A DNA stretch of 64,000 nt, from assembly GCA_003864495.1 (NCBI GenBank), contig ML133452.1, positions 1 to 64,000 on the forward strand, in the 5' to 3' direction. Below are positions 22,434-32,558 of the stretch, in pieces. This stretch comes from Nemopilema nomurai. Taxonomy: Eukaryota > Cnidaria > Scyphozoa > Rhizostomeae > Rhizostomatidae. Within the stretch, counting starts at the first letter, position 1. Every line of letters starts with the position of its first letter. The notes beneath the pieces are model-generated. The model ran no database searches, was not told where the DNA came from, and was given only the letters and a program-made list of their open reading frames with translations. Made by a program: the position numbers and the translations under genes.

Positions 22434-23285
22434 GTCTTCTGTCGTTTAGCACATGTGCTAAAACCGTGAAACCAATGCCATTGATTCCCTATACAACTCG
22501 ATTGTTTATGGTTCCCTAGCAACTAAATAGTGATAACATCTTTTTTTAACGACATCAGTTTAGCTTTTCATATTGTTAATGTTTTCAAGGAAACCATTAG
22601 TGATGGTGATCCAAATTTTCAGCCGCAAATTTGTTTTACTATGCATTCATTATGCTTTTTTTTAAAAACATCAGTTATCAGTCATCTATAATTCAGTAAC
22701 CTGTTCCTAATTTTTTTTACCGGCAATGTTGGGTTTTCTTTGGCATGAAGTTCCATACTTGAATGTATTCTGAATTATTAGAAACCAATAGAACCTAGAT
22801 AAAGACAGTTTAAGTTTAAACCCGAAATTCCTTTTTGTGCGACGGAGGTGTGGGGAAAATGTAGGGCTATTCAGCTGGAATATAAGCAGATGCAGGTTTG
22901 AAGATGAGAAATACTGTATGGTCAATAAGCCAAACTTCCTTCGTTTTACAACCCAACTTGGATGCAATTTTAGTTTTCAATTTCTCTTTGTAATCGGTCT
23001 CGTGTTATGTGAAAAGTGGCCGTATACCACTTGAATTTAGAGCATTTTCTGCTCTTTGCTCTGGGTTTTCTTTGCTGTGACCATTTTTTGAATGTCTTCA
23101 ACCTTGTAAAGCTGCTGCTGTTGGGAAGCGACATTAGTGGTTAGGGCAGAAATCGAAGCAAAACAAGGCAGAATCTCCAGATAAACGTCATGCTTTCATT
23201 GTCAGCGATGTTTTTCTCTACAGCCGTCTTCTAAATTTTCCCCCGCTTGTACATTCCCATGAGCTCTTCTTAAGTTAGGTGTCAA
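22434..23285. other. Intergenic stretch
   Basis: No supported gene; ORFs at 22707-22967 (minus) and 22837-23034 (plus) overlap antisense and have no family features. Confidence 0.45.
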
Positions 23286-23710
23286 ATAACGCTGATTGGT
23301 CTATTATAACCAATCACGCGCTCTGCTTATCACCCTCTCGTGTTTTCGATCCGCATCTGGCTATTTATTCTTTTAGCTTTTGATTATTTTCCGACGTTTG
23401 CATACTCTGAGGAGTTTCGGACGAAAAGTACTTTAAGAATGCAAAAACCAGTTCCGCTTTTTCTAACCATCGTGAAGTTTTGTACCGCAAGGCACTTGTT
23501 CACATTTGTACATCCCCTTTATTCTTTCCCAGCGGATGCCTTGGTAGAGGCATTCAAGAACCAAATGTCCTCTAATTCTTTGTGTTCTAGGAGTAATCCA
23601 TCTCTTCATGTCGTCCTTGAATTGAAAGCAAGGATAAATTTAAGGTGAAGTGATGACCAATTTGTACAGTGATGAATCGCAAATGTGCAGTGATTGACTG
23701 AAAAATGTGC
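23286..23710. repeat. Composite of three dispersed repeat blocks
   Basis: Block 1 (about 23286-23372) resembles 12071-12155 downstream of the Penelope remnant, sharing CTGATTGGT and TTTCGATCC followed by a CTGG-TAT-TATT string; it also holds an inverted repeat GATTGGT...ACCAATC. Block 2 (about 23391-23505) matches the reverse strand of about 59010-59140, sharing GACGTTTGCATACTCTGAG and CACTTTTTCTA/CGCTTTTTCTA variants. Block 3 (23633-23710) is nearly identical to 32479-32558, sharing TTTGTACAGTGATGAATCGC. Adjacent placement suggests a single larger element or nested insertions. Confidence 0.75.
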
Positions 23711-24032
23711 ATCATCAATCATCATCAGTATTTACCAAATTTGGAGACAATTCATTGAAGCTTTGTGTTTACTCTCAGCCTGGCAAACACCGGTCCTCTT
23801 TCGGATTCAACTTGCATTAATGGTGAGCTCCAACGTATTGTCTCAAACATACAGGTGGTTTGACTGTGTTTCCCAAAACTGATGAATGAGATTAATAAAT
23901 AAAATACAACGAATTTTGCAACAAACAAGAGTGGCGATAGTTTCATGAAAACAAGATATTGTTTGCATGAAAATCTGAAGAAACTGTTTCAAATCAGCTG
24001 TCACTGATTTATTGTTGCTTTAAAAGTCGGCA

Positions 24033-26034
24033 ATGCATCTAAACATTGGTTTGATCAGTTTATTTCTGTGCCTCAAAATCAACGAGGTGACGTCAAACAA
24101 CTTTTTCCTGTTGGAACGAGGAGATAACAACTGGCAGCATTTCAGCTCTACGGAAAGCCACTTTACTTGTGATAGGGACAAACAATGTACTCATGTGAAA
24201 TACGACAAGGGAACGAAACAGTTTACACTCAAAAAAGAAGGGAATCCTGCGAGTGATACAGCCAATGATAATGAAGTAGTATGGCGTAAAGGTGAGGCTT
24301 GTTTCGCTATTAATGAAGATTAAGTTTACTTTCTTTATATCAAAATAATAATTGTAGAGTAACTCTTTTACCAGTTTAAAGAGTGGAAGCCTGCGAATTC
24401 TGTGATTTTTATGACTTTCAAGAAGTGGAGTTCTGTTGCGTATTTCTTGTCGTTTGGCTGTGAACAAGCAATTTGCAAAGAGAGGTATTCAAATTTCTCA
24501 TTCAAAAAGTGACCATTTTGACAGTGCCATAAAGCTAAACGGATCATAAAACTGAATAACTAAGTTCATTTAAGAAAAAGAGAAGCTCAATTATCACTCC
24601 AAGACTTGTCTATGGGGCTGCTAGCTGCGTTGAATAGACATCTGCATTCATAAACAAACTTTCAGTTTTGCAGATTTTTGTCTCCTGCAAAGAAGCATTG
24701 CTGCGGGGTATGAATGATGGTGTGTACTGGATTCGACGGAAGAACATGTTTACGCCGATCGAAGTCAAATGCCAGAGAGAAGGCGGAAAAGTCCTTGCGG
24801 TCTTCCACCACGATAGTGAGGCAAGGATAAGATCAAAGGGGTCTAATAAAGCTGGGTCGAACGTGTGAGTAATCTTTTCTGTTTGGTTTTGCTGAAGACA
24901 GGCAGTAGGAGTGGTAAATGTTGAATATTAAAACGTTTGAAAAATTTGAAATTTAAAAGCAAGGGGTATAAACAGTGAATGAGTTAAATCTAATGTGAAG
25001 CATGTCATGAAAAGGTCTTTGATGAAAGCATCTCCTTTTCTTGCTGGAATCATGCTTTCTTTATGTTTAGCGAAACAAAAGCCAATACACTGATATGACC
25101 ATAACAGCTATCATGATCTCTTGCATTCTTCTAAAGAAGAGGGCTCTTGGGTGCAATATTCTTAAGAAGGAACATGTACGAACAAAAAGTGTCACATCTT
25201 GATATGCTCTCCGGTGATCGTTGGTACAGATGGAAAAAAGTTCATCTTTTGAAAGCTCATCAATACATTAAACCTAAACATTATAATTCCTACTCTCACT
25301 TTAAAAGTTGGTTAAGAATTTGTATTATCAAAGAGTATTTTCACTAGGACCTTTAGTAATATCAACATTTGCATCATTCGTAGACATGTTATAAAGTACG
25401 ATATCAGTCTTCAAGATATTGCAGCCTTCGTTGACTCATCCACCACATGCAAACAGTTTACTAGGATCGACTGTTACGGCATGTCAATAGATGGTTTTGG
25501 ATACCTGGTGGACCGAGAAGGGAACCATATGTCTTACATTGGTGGGGGACCAGCAAATGGAATGGGTCTGTATTGTCTCTTTTTTGGACAACGTTCAAGA
25601 ACACCCACTAGCGTTAAATCTTAAATATTGACGTAAAAAATTAATTAAGTAATATACTAAACCGCGTAATTGGCCAAGTTTATTTGCTTGTTTCTGATCT
25701 TTACTGTCTTTGAAAGTTCTTGCATAAGCATAAAATATTGCTTTGAAAATATAGAATTTCATTTCTTTTAAAGAGATTGTGCGATATCTTCTACTACAAC
25801 ACTTAGTTCATGAATAAAATTTGCCCAATAGGTTGCAGCTGTGGAATAACAAACACGTGTGCAGTCAGTGGAAATAGATGCAACTGCGATGCAAATGACA
25901 ATGCGTGGCGATTCGACGAAGGCTACGTCACAGAGAAAGCGAGGCTGCCACTCACCCAAGTGAGGCTTGGTGATACAGGTGATGGAAAGGAAGAAGGAGC
26001 GCATACGATTGGCAAACTCATTTGTGAAGAATGA
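24033..26034 (+). CDS. Secreted protein with contactin-associated-type fibrinogen-like domain, four exons
   Basis: Model join(24033..24278,24674..24864,25384..25565,25832..26034), 273 residues, in phase. Exon 1 encodes a hydrophobic signal peptide (about residues 1-20) and a short extracellular N-terminal part. Exons 2-4 encode a fibrinogen-like domain: SCKEALLRGMNDGVYWI, VLAVFHHDSEARI, DIAAFVDSSTTCKQFTRIDC, then the diagnostic Cys-rich end CSCGITNTCAVSGNRCNCD, DNAWRFDEGYVTEKARLPLT and QVRLGDTGDG. This last part matches the C-terminal fibrinogen-like domain of neurexin IV/contactin-associated proteins rather than ficolins. No transmembrane helix, laminin-G or EGF domain is present, so it is a stand-alone secreted form. 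The exon 1 donor is less certain: GTATGG at 24279 keeps phase, while the stronger GTGAGG at 24292 does not with the exon 2 acceptor chosen. Partners and role are unknown; adhesion or immune recognition is only a guess. Confidence 0.8.
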
Positions 26035-26554
26035 AGTCACGAAAAATAGCTTCACTAATTGATATTTTTAACAACAAGTTATGTAAGTTGACAATGCAAG
26101 ACAGAGTTCAAAAAGAGGGGATTTAGGAACCATACTTTCAAGGGTTGAGAAAACACAAATCCATGAATCTTTTAAACAACGCCAAGAATTTAGGCTGCTT
26201 TTACACGGGAACGGGTCTAAATGGAACCTTGCCCAAACAAGTACGGATAGGCTTTGCGTTTACACGGGAACTGATGCGACAGTCCCAAACAGAAACGCTA
26301 GCCGTACCCAAACGGGTCTACCGTATAGAACCGTACTGAAAACTTCTCTGCGAACATCCAGAACGGTTCTCGTCAGGTACGCTTAGAAATGAGGCTAGAG
26401 GAAATTCGACTAGAGGTGATTCGCCATACGTTAATAGATGAAGGGAAAGGGTTCTGCAAAGTACGGTTCCAACGTTATCAGCCCGCATGAACATAGCCCA
26501 TTATGTATTCTTTGTAAGCACACTTTAATAAAAACAGGCGATGAAGTATGTTAT
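26035..26554. other. Intergenic stretch with a degenerate repeat
   Basis: Around 26190-26340 two related segments, GCTTTTACACGGGAAC and GCGTTTACACGGGAACTG, occur 57 bp apart in an otherwise AAACGGGTCTA-rich patch, which looks like part of a transposon end. Boundaries could not be set. The Gypsy element inserted immediately after this at GTTAT. Confidence 0.4.
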
Positions 26555-26766
26555 TGTTATATTCTCTTTATTCCGTAGGCCAATTCATATAGAAGACACT
26601 TCGTTTACTTTCATATTCGAATCCAAAACACAACTCCACTAAAATTCCATAACACCCTTCTATTCTATAACAAAGCATAACAAAACAATTGTTGCACAGG
26701 GCAACCAAAGCAAGGTTCAGCACATTACTCATAATAATAATAATAATGAAGGTTCACTTTATGACA
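26555..26766 (-). repeat. 3' LTR of the Gypsy element
   Basis: 212 bp, identical to the other LTR except one T/A difference (TTCATATTCGAA here, TTCATATACGAA in the other). It contains an (AAT)n run. The Gag-Pol stop codon lies in its first bases. Confidence 0.97.
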
Positions 26767-29700
26767 TCACTTCCCCTTTTTGAACTGTTGTTCTCCTTAT
26801 AAGTTCTGACGGTATTGGATTCCCGTATCTGTCTGGGACTCTTCGAAGACGTTGATTTCTTTGATTGTTCTGGGTTTGGTTTTCTCGATCTGGCTCTGCA
26901 TGATGAACATTGCTCCGATCTTGTGTTCTCTTGTAGCTGTCATTGTCATAGTCGTTGTCTACATCTGGCCTGTATTGTTTTGCTACAAATCTCTTGAAAT
27001 GCGAAACATTTCTCGAAATTTGATGCTTGTTGGCGTTTTCTGCTGTCACTTTGGTACCTTTGCGTGAAATTACGACGTATGGCACATTGTTGAATCTTGA
27101 GGAGAACTTGTTCTTTCGATCTTGTTTTACCAGCACATGATCGCCTACTTTGATTTCACTTTCTCTGGCCTGGCGTCGTCTGTCTGTGTATTCTTTCTGG
27201 TGTATCTGACCTTGACGTTCGTTTGCCATTGCTTCCCTATGCCTGTTAGTAACAGTTTTTCTTTGAATGACTGGCAATTTACCCTTCACTTGTCGATTAA
27301 ATAACAACTCACATGGTGGTACCTTGGTCACGGAATGTGGTGTTATGCGGTATTGCATCAAGAACCTTTGAATTTCTTGTTTCCATGGTTTTCCTTCCAC
27401 GATCGCTGCTTGAATAACTTTGCCTAGCGGCTGGTTGAAACGTTCGACCTCTCCGTTTGCTTGTGGCCATTTTGGAGTACTTCGGTCATGTTTTATTCCC
27501 AATATGTGTAAATAACGCTTGAATTCATCTCCATTGAAAGGAGGGCCATTATCCGTCTGTATCTTGTCGGGAATTCCATGCACAGCAAAAATACGATCTA
27601 GTTTAGGTATAAGTGTTGAAGCTTTTGTAGAGGAAACAACTTCTACTTCTGGGAAACGCGAGTAACGATCAATAATGACTACCAGATAGTCACCTGTTGG
27701 CAGTGGTCCATAATAGTCTATGTGTAGTTTCTCCCATGGTTTTGTTGGTAATTCACTCAATTGCAATGGCTCTGGTCTGTTTTCTTTACCTGTTGCTTGA
27801 CAAGCAAGGCAAGAATCAATCGTTGCTTTAACTAAGTCATCTATTTTTGGGAACCACACTTTCTCTCTGATCATAGCTTTTGTTTTGGACAGCCCCTGAT
27901 GACTTTCATGCGCGATGTCAATTGCCTTTTGGCGTAAAGATAGAGGAATGACTATTCTTGAGCCTCTAAGAATAATATTCTGAGCACCGATCGAAAGTTC
28001 TTCTTTGATTGCTCGGTATGACAAATCGACCGATTCCCACGCACCTGAGCGAATAGCGGCGCGAAGTTTCTGGAGTTCTTTGTCACTATTGGTTTCTTTA
28101 CCAATCTCATGCAGACTCATTGTCTTAGGAACTGCATTAGAAGTTACGAACTTTAGGTATTCCTCAGTGAACTCTGTTTCTTTTGATGTTTTAGCAGATG
28201 GATGGCGAGATAGGTAGTCCGCAGCGTTCTCTTTGCCAGGTTTATATTTAATTGTAAACTGATATGGCTGCAAGCGTAAAACCCATCTTTCTATCCTGGC
28301 TGATGTCTTAGAGCTTGGCGATCCGTATATGATCTCTAGGGGCTTATGGTCTGTGACAAGTGTGAAAGGTTGACCATATAAAAACAAATGGAAATGTTCA
28401 ATGCCCCATACTATGCTCAAAGCTTCCTTTTCCGTCTGGGAATAACGACTTTCCACATCTGTTAAGGACCTGCTAGCATATGCAATTACTTGATGGTCCT
28501 TCTTTTCTTTTGAGCTTTGCGATAAGATGGCTGAAATGCCTACAGGACTTGCATCAACTGTCAGACTAGTAGATTTGTTTATATCAAAGTATCCCATAAC
28601 TGGTGAAGAGGTAAGCGCTCGTTTTACCTGTTCAAACGCATTGTGATGTTCCTTTTTCCACGAAAAGGTCGAGTTCTTCTTGATAAGATCTCTCAATGGA
28701 GCTGTAATTGTTGAATAATTTGGGATGTATTTGGAGCTATAATTAGCCATTCCCAACAAACTTCTTACTTCACTTGCATTTTTTGGAATTGAAGCGTTTT
28801 GCAAATCCTCAATTCTTTTTGGATCTGGGCGAGTCCCTTTTTCGGAGAATATCTGTCCAAAGAAGTCTAATGTGGGTTGCAAGAATTTGCATTTGTTCGC
28901 ATTCAACGTGAATCCCTTTTCTTGTAGACGTCGCAAACATTTCTCAAGGGCGATGTCATGCTCTTCCTTGTTGACACCGAAAATAATTATGTCATCTGCT
29001 ATGTTCTGCACACCCTTGATGCCCTGAAGATTTTGCTGAAGCGAGTGTTGGAAGATTTCAGCGCTAGCATTAATTCCATATGCTAATCTTTTGTAACGAT
29101 ATAAACCGCAATGTGTGGAAAATGTTGTGATATACCTCGATTCCTCTGCAAGAGGTAGTTGGTGATACGCTTGTGAAAGGTCCAGCTTTGTGAAGTACTT
29201 CGAACCATTAAGCTCTAGGCTTATATCATTCACTGTGGGTATAGGATATCTAACCCTGTCTATGGCTTGGTTAGCCATCCTCATGTCCACACAAATTCGC
29301 ACTGAACCATCTTTCTTCGGAACAGCAACGATGGGTGAGACCCATGGTGTTGGCTGATTTTCAGGTACTGGCTCTATGATATCCTGTCTTTGAAGCTCCT
29401 TCACAGCGTCCTGTACTTTCTGACGGATGTGAAATGGGATTCTCCTTGGGGGTTGAGCCTTTGGTATAACCTCTTGATTAATATTGAGCTGCACTTCAGT
29501 GTCTCTGAGTTTTCCTAAACCTTTGAATACATCACGATATTTATCCAGCAAAGTTGAAAGTTTCTCATCTGTTACATCAACGGGCTTAATTGCACTTAGA
29601 TTCAAGCTGATAAGTCCTAACTCCTGCGCGGTAGCCATGGATAGCAGACATCCTGAATCTTTGCTGCTCACAACGTAGAATGTTGAGACACAATAGTTTT

Positions 29701-30772
29701 GCTTTGTTTCGACAAGAGCTTCAAATTTTCCTTTGAAACAGACTGGCTGTTTTGAACTGAAGGCAAATGCCTTGGCCTTGGTTGGACGTAATTCAATTCC
29801 CTCTAATTGTTGAAAGGCTGTGTTGTCCAACACGTTGATGGAGGCGCCGGTATCAATCATTATTGGTATTGGCTTTCCCGCAATAGAAATTGTTGTTGTA
29901 GGACACCCTGTGGATTTCTGTTGTATTGTGTAAACGTATTCATCGTCGCTAGACTGTGTCGAATAATTCAATGGCTTGACTGAGAAACGTTGGGGTTTGT
30001 TTGGCCTACCGGATTTCGGTCTCTTGTCCTGAGCTGCACTCCGACATACAGCTGCAAAATGATTCGATTTTGCACATTTATGGCATGTTTTGCCATACGC
30101 TGGGCATTGATCCTTAGGGTGTCGTGCACCACCACAGCTTCCACATTTCGGGGGTACATTCAATTTTTGTTTACCTGCCTTGTTTGAAGCCGTAAACCGA
30201 TGAGTGTATTGTTGCATGTCTTCTTTTGACTCAATTTCCTTCGCTTGGAATTCGCTCATTTCATCCCTTCTGCCATCAAGTAACATATCTTTTAGCGAAT
30301 AGTCTGGGTCACGTAACGCTTTTCTTCTAATTTTGTTAGAAATGCCTCCAACAATTATTTGTTCCTCGATTTCGAAATCGGTATCCGTAAAGGTACAATT
30401 GACAGAAAGATGTCGGAGCCGTGTGTGAAAATGATCTAAGGTCTCCCCTTGTTCCTGGCGAGTTTGGCGAAACTTGTACACTTCATACCGACGGTTTGTT
30501 TGAGGCTCGAAATATGCAGTGAGTTTATCACGAGCCAGTTCATAATCAGCGGCATCGCCTGTATCAGGAATCTGGCTGAAAATTTCGCGCACTCGGGAAC
30601 CTGCTTGATGAAGTAAAATGGCTCGTTTGCGTCCAAGATCTCTTATACCACTGGCAAGAAGATATGTGTCGAAATCACGAAGCCATTGTCGCCATCTCGT
30701 AGAAAGACTAGCACCAACTTCAATATCTGGATCAAATTCAGGAAGTGGGTGTAGATTGAGACTGAAAGCCAT
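26759..30772 (-). CDS. Gypsy Gag-Pol polyprotein, intact, 1337 aa
   Basis: A single uninterrupted frame. Gag-like region about 1-200; two zinc knuckles at 210-244 (CGSCGGARHPKDQC and CHKCAKSNHFAAVC); aspartic protease with DTGAS at 307-311; reverse transcriptase about 440-620 with LDLSQAYHQLPLA and the catalytic IADD at 591-594 (a YxDD-box variant); RNase H from TVDASPVG (Asp741) to about 860; integrase with a zinc-binding HHCC region from His955 and a DDE core at Asp1019, Asp1074 and Glu1110, followed by a GPY-like C-terminal part (KVGDHVLVKQ). Zinc-knuckle style and domain order fit the Mag lineage. Gag and Pol are fused in frame with no shift. It mediates copy-and-paste transposition; all catalytic residues I can check are present, so it may be active. 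Confidence 0.96.
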   Translation of the reverse strand: MAFSLNLHPLPEFDPDIEVGASLSTRWRQWLRDFDTYLLASGIRDLGRKRAILLHQAGSRVREIFSQIPDTGDAADYELARDKLTAYFEPQTNRRYEVYKFRQTRQEQGETLDHFHTRLRHLSVNCTFTDTDFEIEEQIIVGGISNKIRRKALRDPDYSLKDMLLDGRRDEMSEFQAKEIESKEDMQQYTHRFTASNKAGKQKLNVPPKCGSCGGARHPKDQCPAYGKTCHKCAKSNHFAAVCRSAAQDKRPKSGRPNKPQRFSVKPLNYSTQSSDDEYVYTIQQKSTGCPTTTISIAGKPIPIMIDTGASINVLDNTAFQQLEGIELRPTKAKAFAFSSKQPVCFKGKFEALVETKQNYCVSTFYVVSSKDSGCLLSMATAQELGLISLNLSAIKPVDVTDEKLSTLLDKYRDVFKGLGKLRDTEVQLNINQEVIPKAQPPRRIPFHIRQKVQDAVKELQRQDIIEPVPENQPTPWVSPIVAVPKKDGSVRICVDMRMANQAIDRVRYPIPTVNDISLELNGSKYFTKLDLSQAYHQLPLAEESRYITTFSTHCGLYRYKRLAYGINASAEIFQHSLQQNLQGIKGVQNIADDIIIFGVNKEEHDIALEKCLRRLQEKGFTLNANKCKFLQPTLDFFGQIFSEKGTRPDPKRIEDLQNASIPKNASEVRSLLGMANYSSKYIPNYSTITAPLRDLIKKNSTFSWKKEHHNAFEQVKRALTSSPVMGYFDINKSTSLTVDASPVGISAILSQSSKEKKDHQVIAYASRSLTDVESRYSQTEKEALSIVWGIEHFHLFLYGQPFTLVTDHKPLEIIYGSPSSKTSARIERWVLRLQPYQFTIKYKPGKENAADYLSRHPSAKTSKETEFTEEYLKFVTSNAVPKTMSLHEIGKETNSDKELQKLRAAIRSGAWESVDLSYRAIKEELSIGAQNIILRGSRIVIPLSLRQKAIDIAHESHQGLSKTKAMIREKVWFPKIDDLVKATIDSCLACQATGKENRPEPLQLSELPTKPWEKLHIDYYGPLPTGDYLVVIIDRYSRFPEVEVVSSTKASTLIPKLDRIFAVHGIPDKIQTDNGPPFNGDEFKRYLHILGIKHDRSTPKWPQANGEVERFNQPLGKVIQAAIVEGKPWKQEIQRFLMQYRITPHSVTKVPPCELLFNRQVKGKLPVIQRKTVTNRHREAMANERQGQIHQKEYTDRRRQARESEIKVGDHVLVKQDRKNKFSSRFNNVPYVVISRKGTKVTAENANKHQISRNVSHFKRFVAKQYRPDVDNDYDNDSYKRTQDRSNVHHAEPDRENQTQNNQRNQRLRRVPDRYGNPIPSELIRRTTVQKGEVMS

Positions 30773-30819
30773 CCTTCATAACATATGCTATGTTATTATG
30801 GTTTTATCCTCGTCGCCAA

Positions 30820-31031
30820 TGTTATATTCTCTTTATTCCGTAGGCCAATTCATATAGAAGACACTTCGTTTACTTTCATATACGAATCCAAAACACAACT
30901 CCACTAAAATTCCATAACACCCTTCTATTCTATAACAAAGCATAACAAAACAATTGTTGCACAGGGCAACCAAAGCAAGGTTCAGCACATTACTCATAAT
31001 AATAATAATAATGAAGGTTCACTTTATGACA
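30820..31031 (-). repeat. 5' LTR of the Gypsy element
   Basis: 212 bp. It carries the element promoter by family convention. The initiating methionine of Gag-Pol lies about 48 bp after its inner edge on the minus strand, leaving room only for the primer binding site and a short leader. Confidence 0.97.
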
Positions 31032-31830
31032 GTTATTACCGAAAGCACATTATTAAGATGACAGTTGAAGCAACCTCTTAGTTGATGTTTTGCTTTTGAG
31101 TAGTGTTAACATAATCATATAGATATACGATTGTAGAGTAGGAGGAATCGATTGCCAAGAGACCAAGAATAAACATCACGGTTCTTCTCTTAGAGATATT
31201 CTGCGAAGATAAACGATTTGGTACGATCATTCTTGTTTGTTACTTTAGTTAATAGGTCCCACAAAGCAACAATAAGAACTATTTATTAATCATTCACTGA
31301 AAGTACTAGCTTTCTAAAAAGAAATGAAAATGATTAAATAAGAATCCAATCTTTTCTCCTCAGCAGGCACATAAAGTAAAGTAAAATAATTTATAATGCT
31401 GTGTTTCTTTTACTATGTATGTTCCTTAGTGGGGCTTCTGGCATTTCGTGTTTTGAGTAGTTGAAACAATTCTTGACATGCGTGTCAGTCAGAAAAGGCA
31501 GTGTCTTAATCTCAAGTGTTTCAGAGTTAAAAATAAAAAGTGTGAATTGCTTCGAGTTGATTTTAGCTACTCAACTGCATCACCTGTGCCTATAACAGAC
31601 TTTTTGCTGCAATATGTTCATGTCCTCACTTGAAAGTAGCTTTAAAATTGGAATAAAGTAGAAGGAGGCTCAGGCAATGGCAAGGAGTGAAAGAAATTTG
31701 TGGCTAACGTGTTGAGATGGTTAGCAGGAAAGTTCGCAAAGACACTTTAATGGAATTGCAAACACGTGCGCAGCGAGCAACTACAAATGCAATAAGGTTC
31801 ACATTTCTGTTACCAACGTGATATTGCGTG

Positions 31831-32106
31831 CTACGTCTTTGCTGTTCTAGAATCGAAGAATAGTACCATCTTATGTACCATATCGATAGCACATCGTTTG
31901 CCCTCTCTTTGTATCTCATCTTCAGCTGCGGACGAGAGCAAAAGTTCTCCTTTACAGTGAAAAGCAAAGACTAATTGCAAGCCAATGAGATAATGGTGTC
32001 CATAATTATAGTCTGTTCCTACTGACAAAGTTTTCTGCAGAAAAGCTTCTCTCTTGAAATCATAAAATCGTGCATGCCTTAACTCACAACCGGCCATAAG
32101 GTACAT
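31831..32106 (-). CDS. Unassigned 91-residue ORF
   Basis: Open frame with protein-like composition (RHARFYDFKREAFLQKTLSV, GELLLSSAAEDEIQREGKR) but no recognised family and no clear splice signals. It overlaps another minus-strand ORF in a different frame (31704-31967). May be an exon or chance. Confidence 0.2.
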   Translation of the reverse strand: MYLMAGCELRHARFYDFKREAFLQKTLSVGTDYNYGHHYLIGLQLVFAFHCKGELLLSSAAEDEIQREGKRCAIDMVHKMVLFFDSRTAKT

Positions 32107-32163
32107 GTTAAAAGGGCTCAGGTGAATATTATGTGAACTCTACACTTACGGTGGCAATCCAGT

Positions 32164-32365
32164 AGCCTCGTTTTATGGTTCCTAATTAAGCCAAGCTGCT
32201 ACATTTTGTGATTCCTAGGTAAGTCAAGCTGATTCGTTTTATGATTCTTATGTAAGTCTAGTTGCCTCATTTTCCGATTCTCATGTAAGTCGAGCTGCCT
32301 CATTTTCCGATTCTCATGTACGTCAAGCTGCCTCGTTCTACGATTCTTAGGTAAGTCAAGCTGAC
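32164..32365 (-). repeat. 33-bp degenerate tandem repeat, about six copies
   Basis: Copies of a 33-bp unit built on GTAAGTCGAGCTGCCTCATT then TTCCGATTCTCAT, with divergence between copies. The unit is a multiple of three and one minus frame is open, giving an 11-residue repeat RQLDLHENRKM within a 73-codon ORF (32199-32420). No start context or domain supports a real protein. Confidence 0.85.
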
Positions 32366-32478
32366 ACTGACAGAGAAAGTATTGCGAAATCCGAAATGGA
32401 ACAATGATGAAAGAGACCAAACTGAAAAGAGGCTCCTTTATGATGGCTTGACCTTATCATCTATTTTCCTATACAAAA

Positions 32479-32558
32479 GATAAATTTAAGGTGCAGTGAT
32501 GACCGATTTGTACAGTGATGAATCGCAAATGCGCAGTGATGGCCTGAAAATGTGCAGC
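32479..32558. repeat. Second copy of an about 80-bp dispersed repeat
   Basis: Matches 23633-23710 at roughly 90 percent by eye, same orientation, starting GATAAATTTAAGGTG and ending TGAAAATGTGCA. Contains internal CAGTGATG repeats. Confidence 0.85.

Larger units (their letters stand above)
26555..31031 (-). mobile_element. Full-length Ty3/Gypsy LTR retrotransposon (Mag-type)
   Basis: A complete 4477-bp element in minus orientation. LTRs are 26555-26766 (3' LTR) and 30820-31031 (5' LTR), both 212 bp, starting TGT and ending ACA on the coding strand. The flanks carry a perfect 5-bp target duplication GTTAT (26550-26554 and 31032-31036). The primer binding site follows the 5' LTR (TGGCGACGAGGAT, minus strand, after one spacer base at about 30806-30818), and a purine tract precedes the 3' LTR (AAAAAGGGGAAGTGA, 26767-26781). 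One ORF encodes Gag and Pol; no envelope gene is present. The LTRs differ at a single position, so the insertion is recent. Confidence 0.96.

Noticed and set aside
23340..23648. 102-codon ORF resembling a secreted protein
   Set aside because: Its start is hydrophobic by chance; most of it lies in dispersed repeats found elsewhere in non-coding positions.
26815..30857. Plus-strand ORFs across the Gypsy element
   Set aside because: Antisense shadows of the intact Gag-Pol frame.
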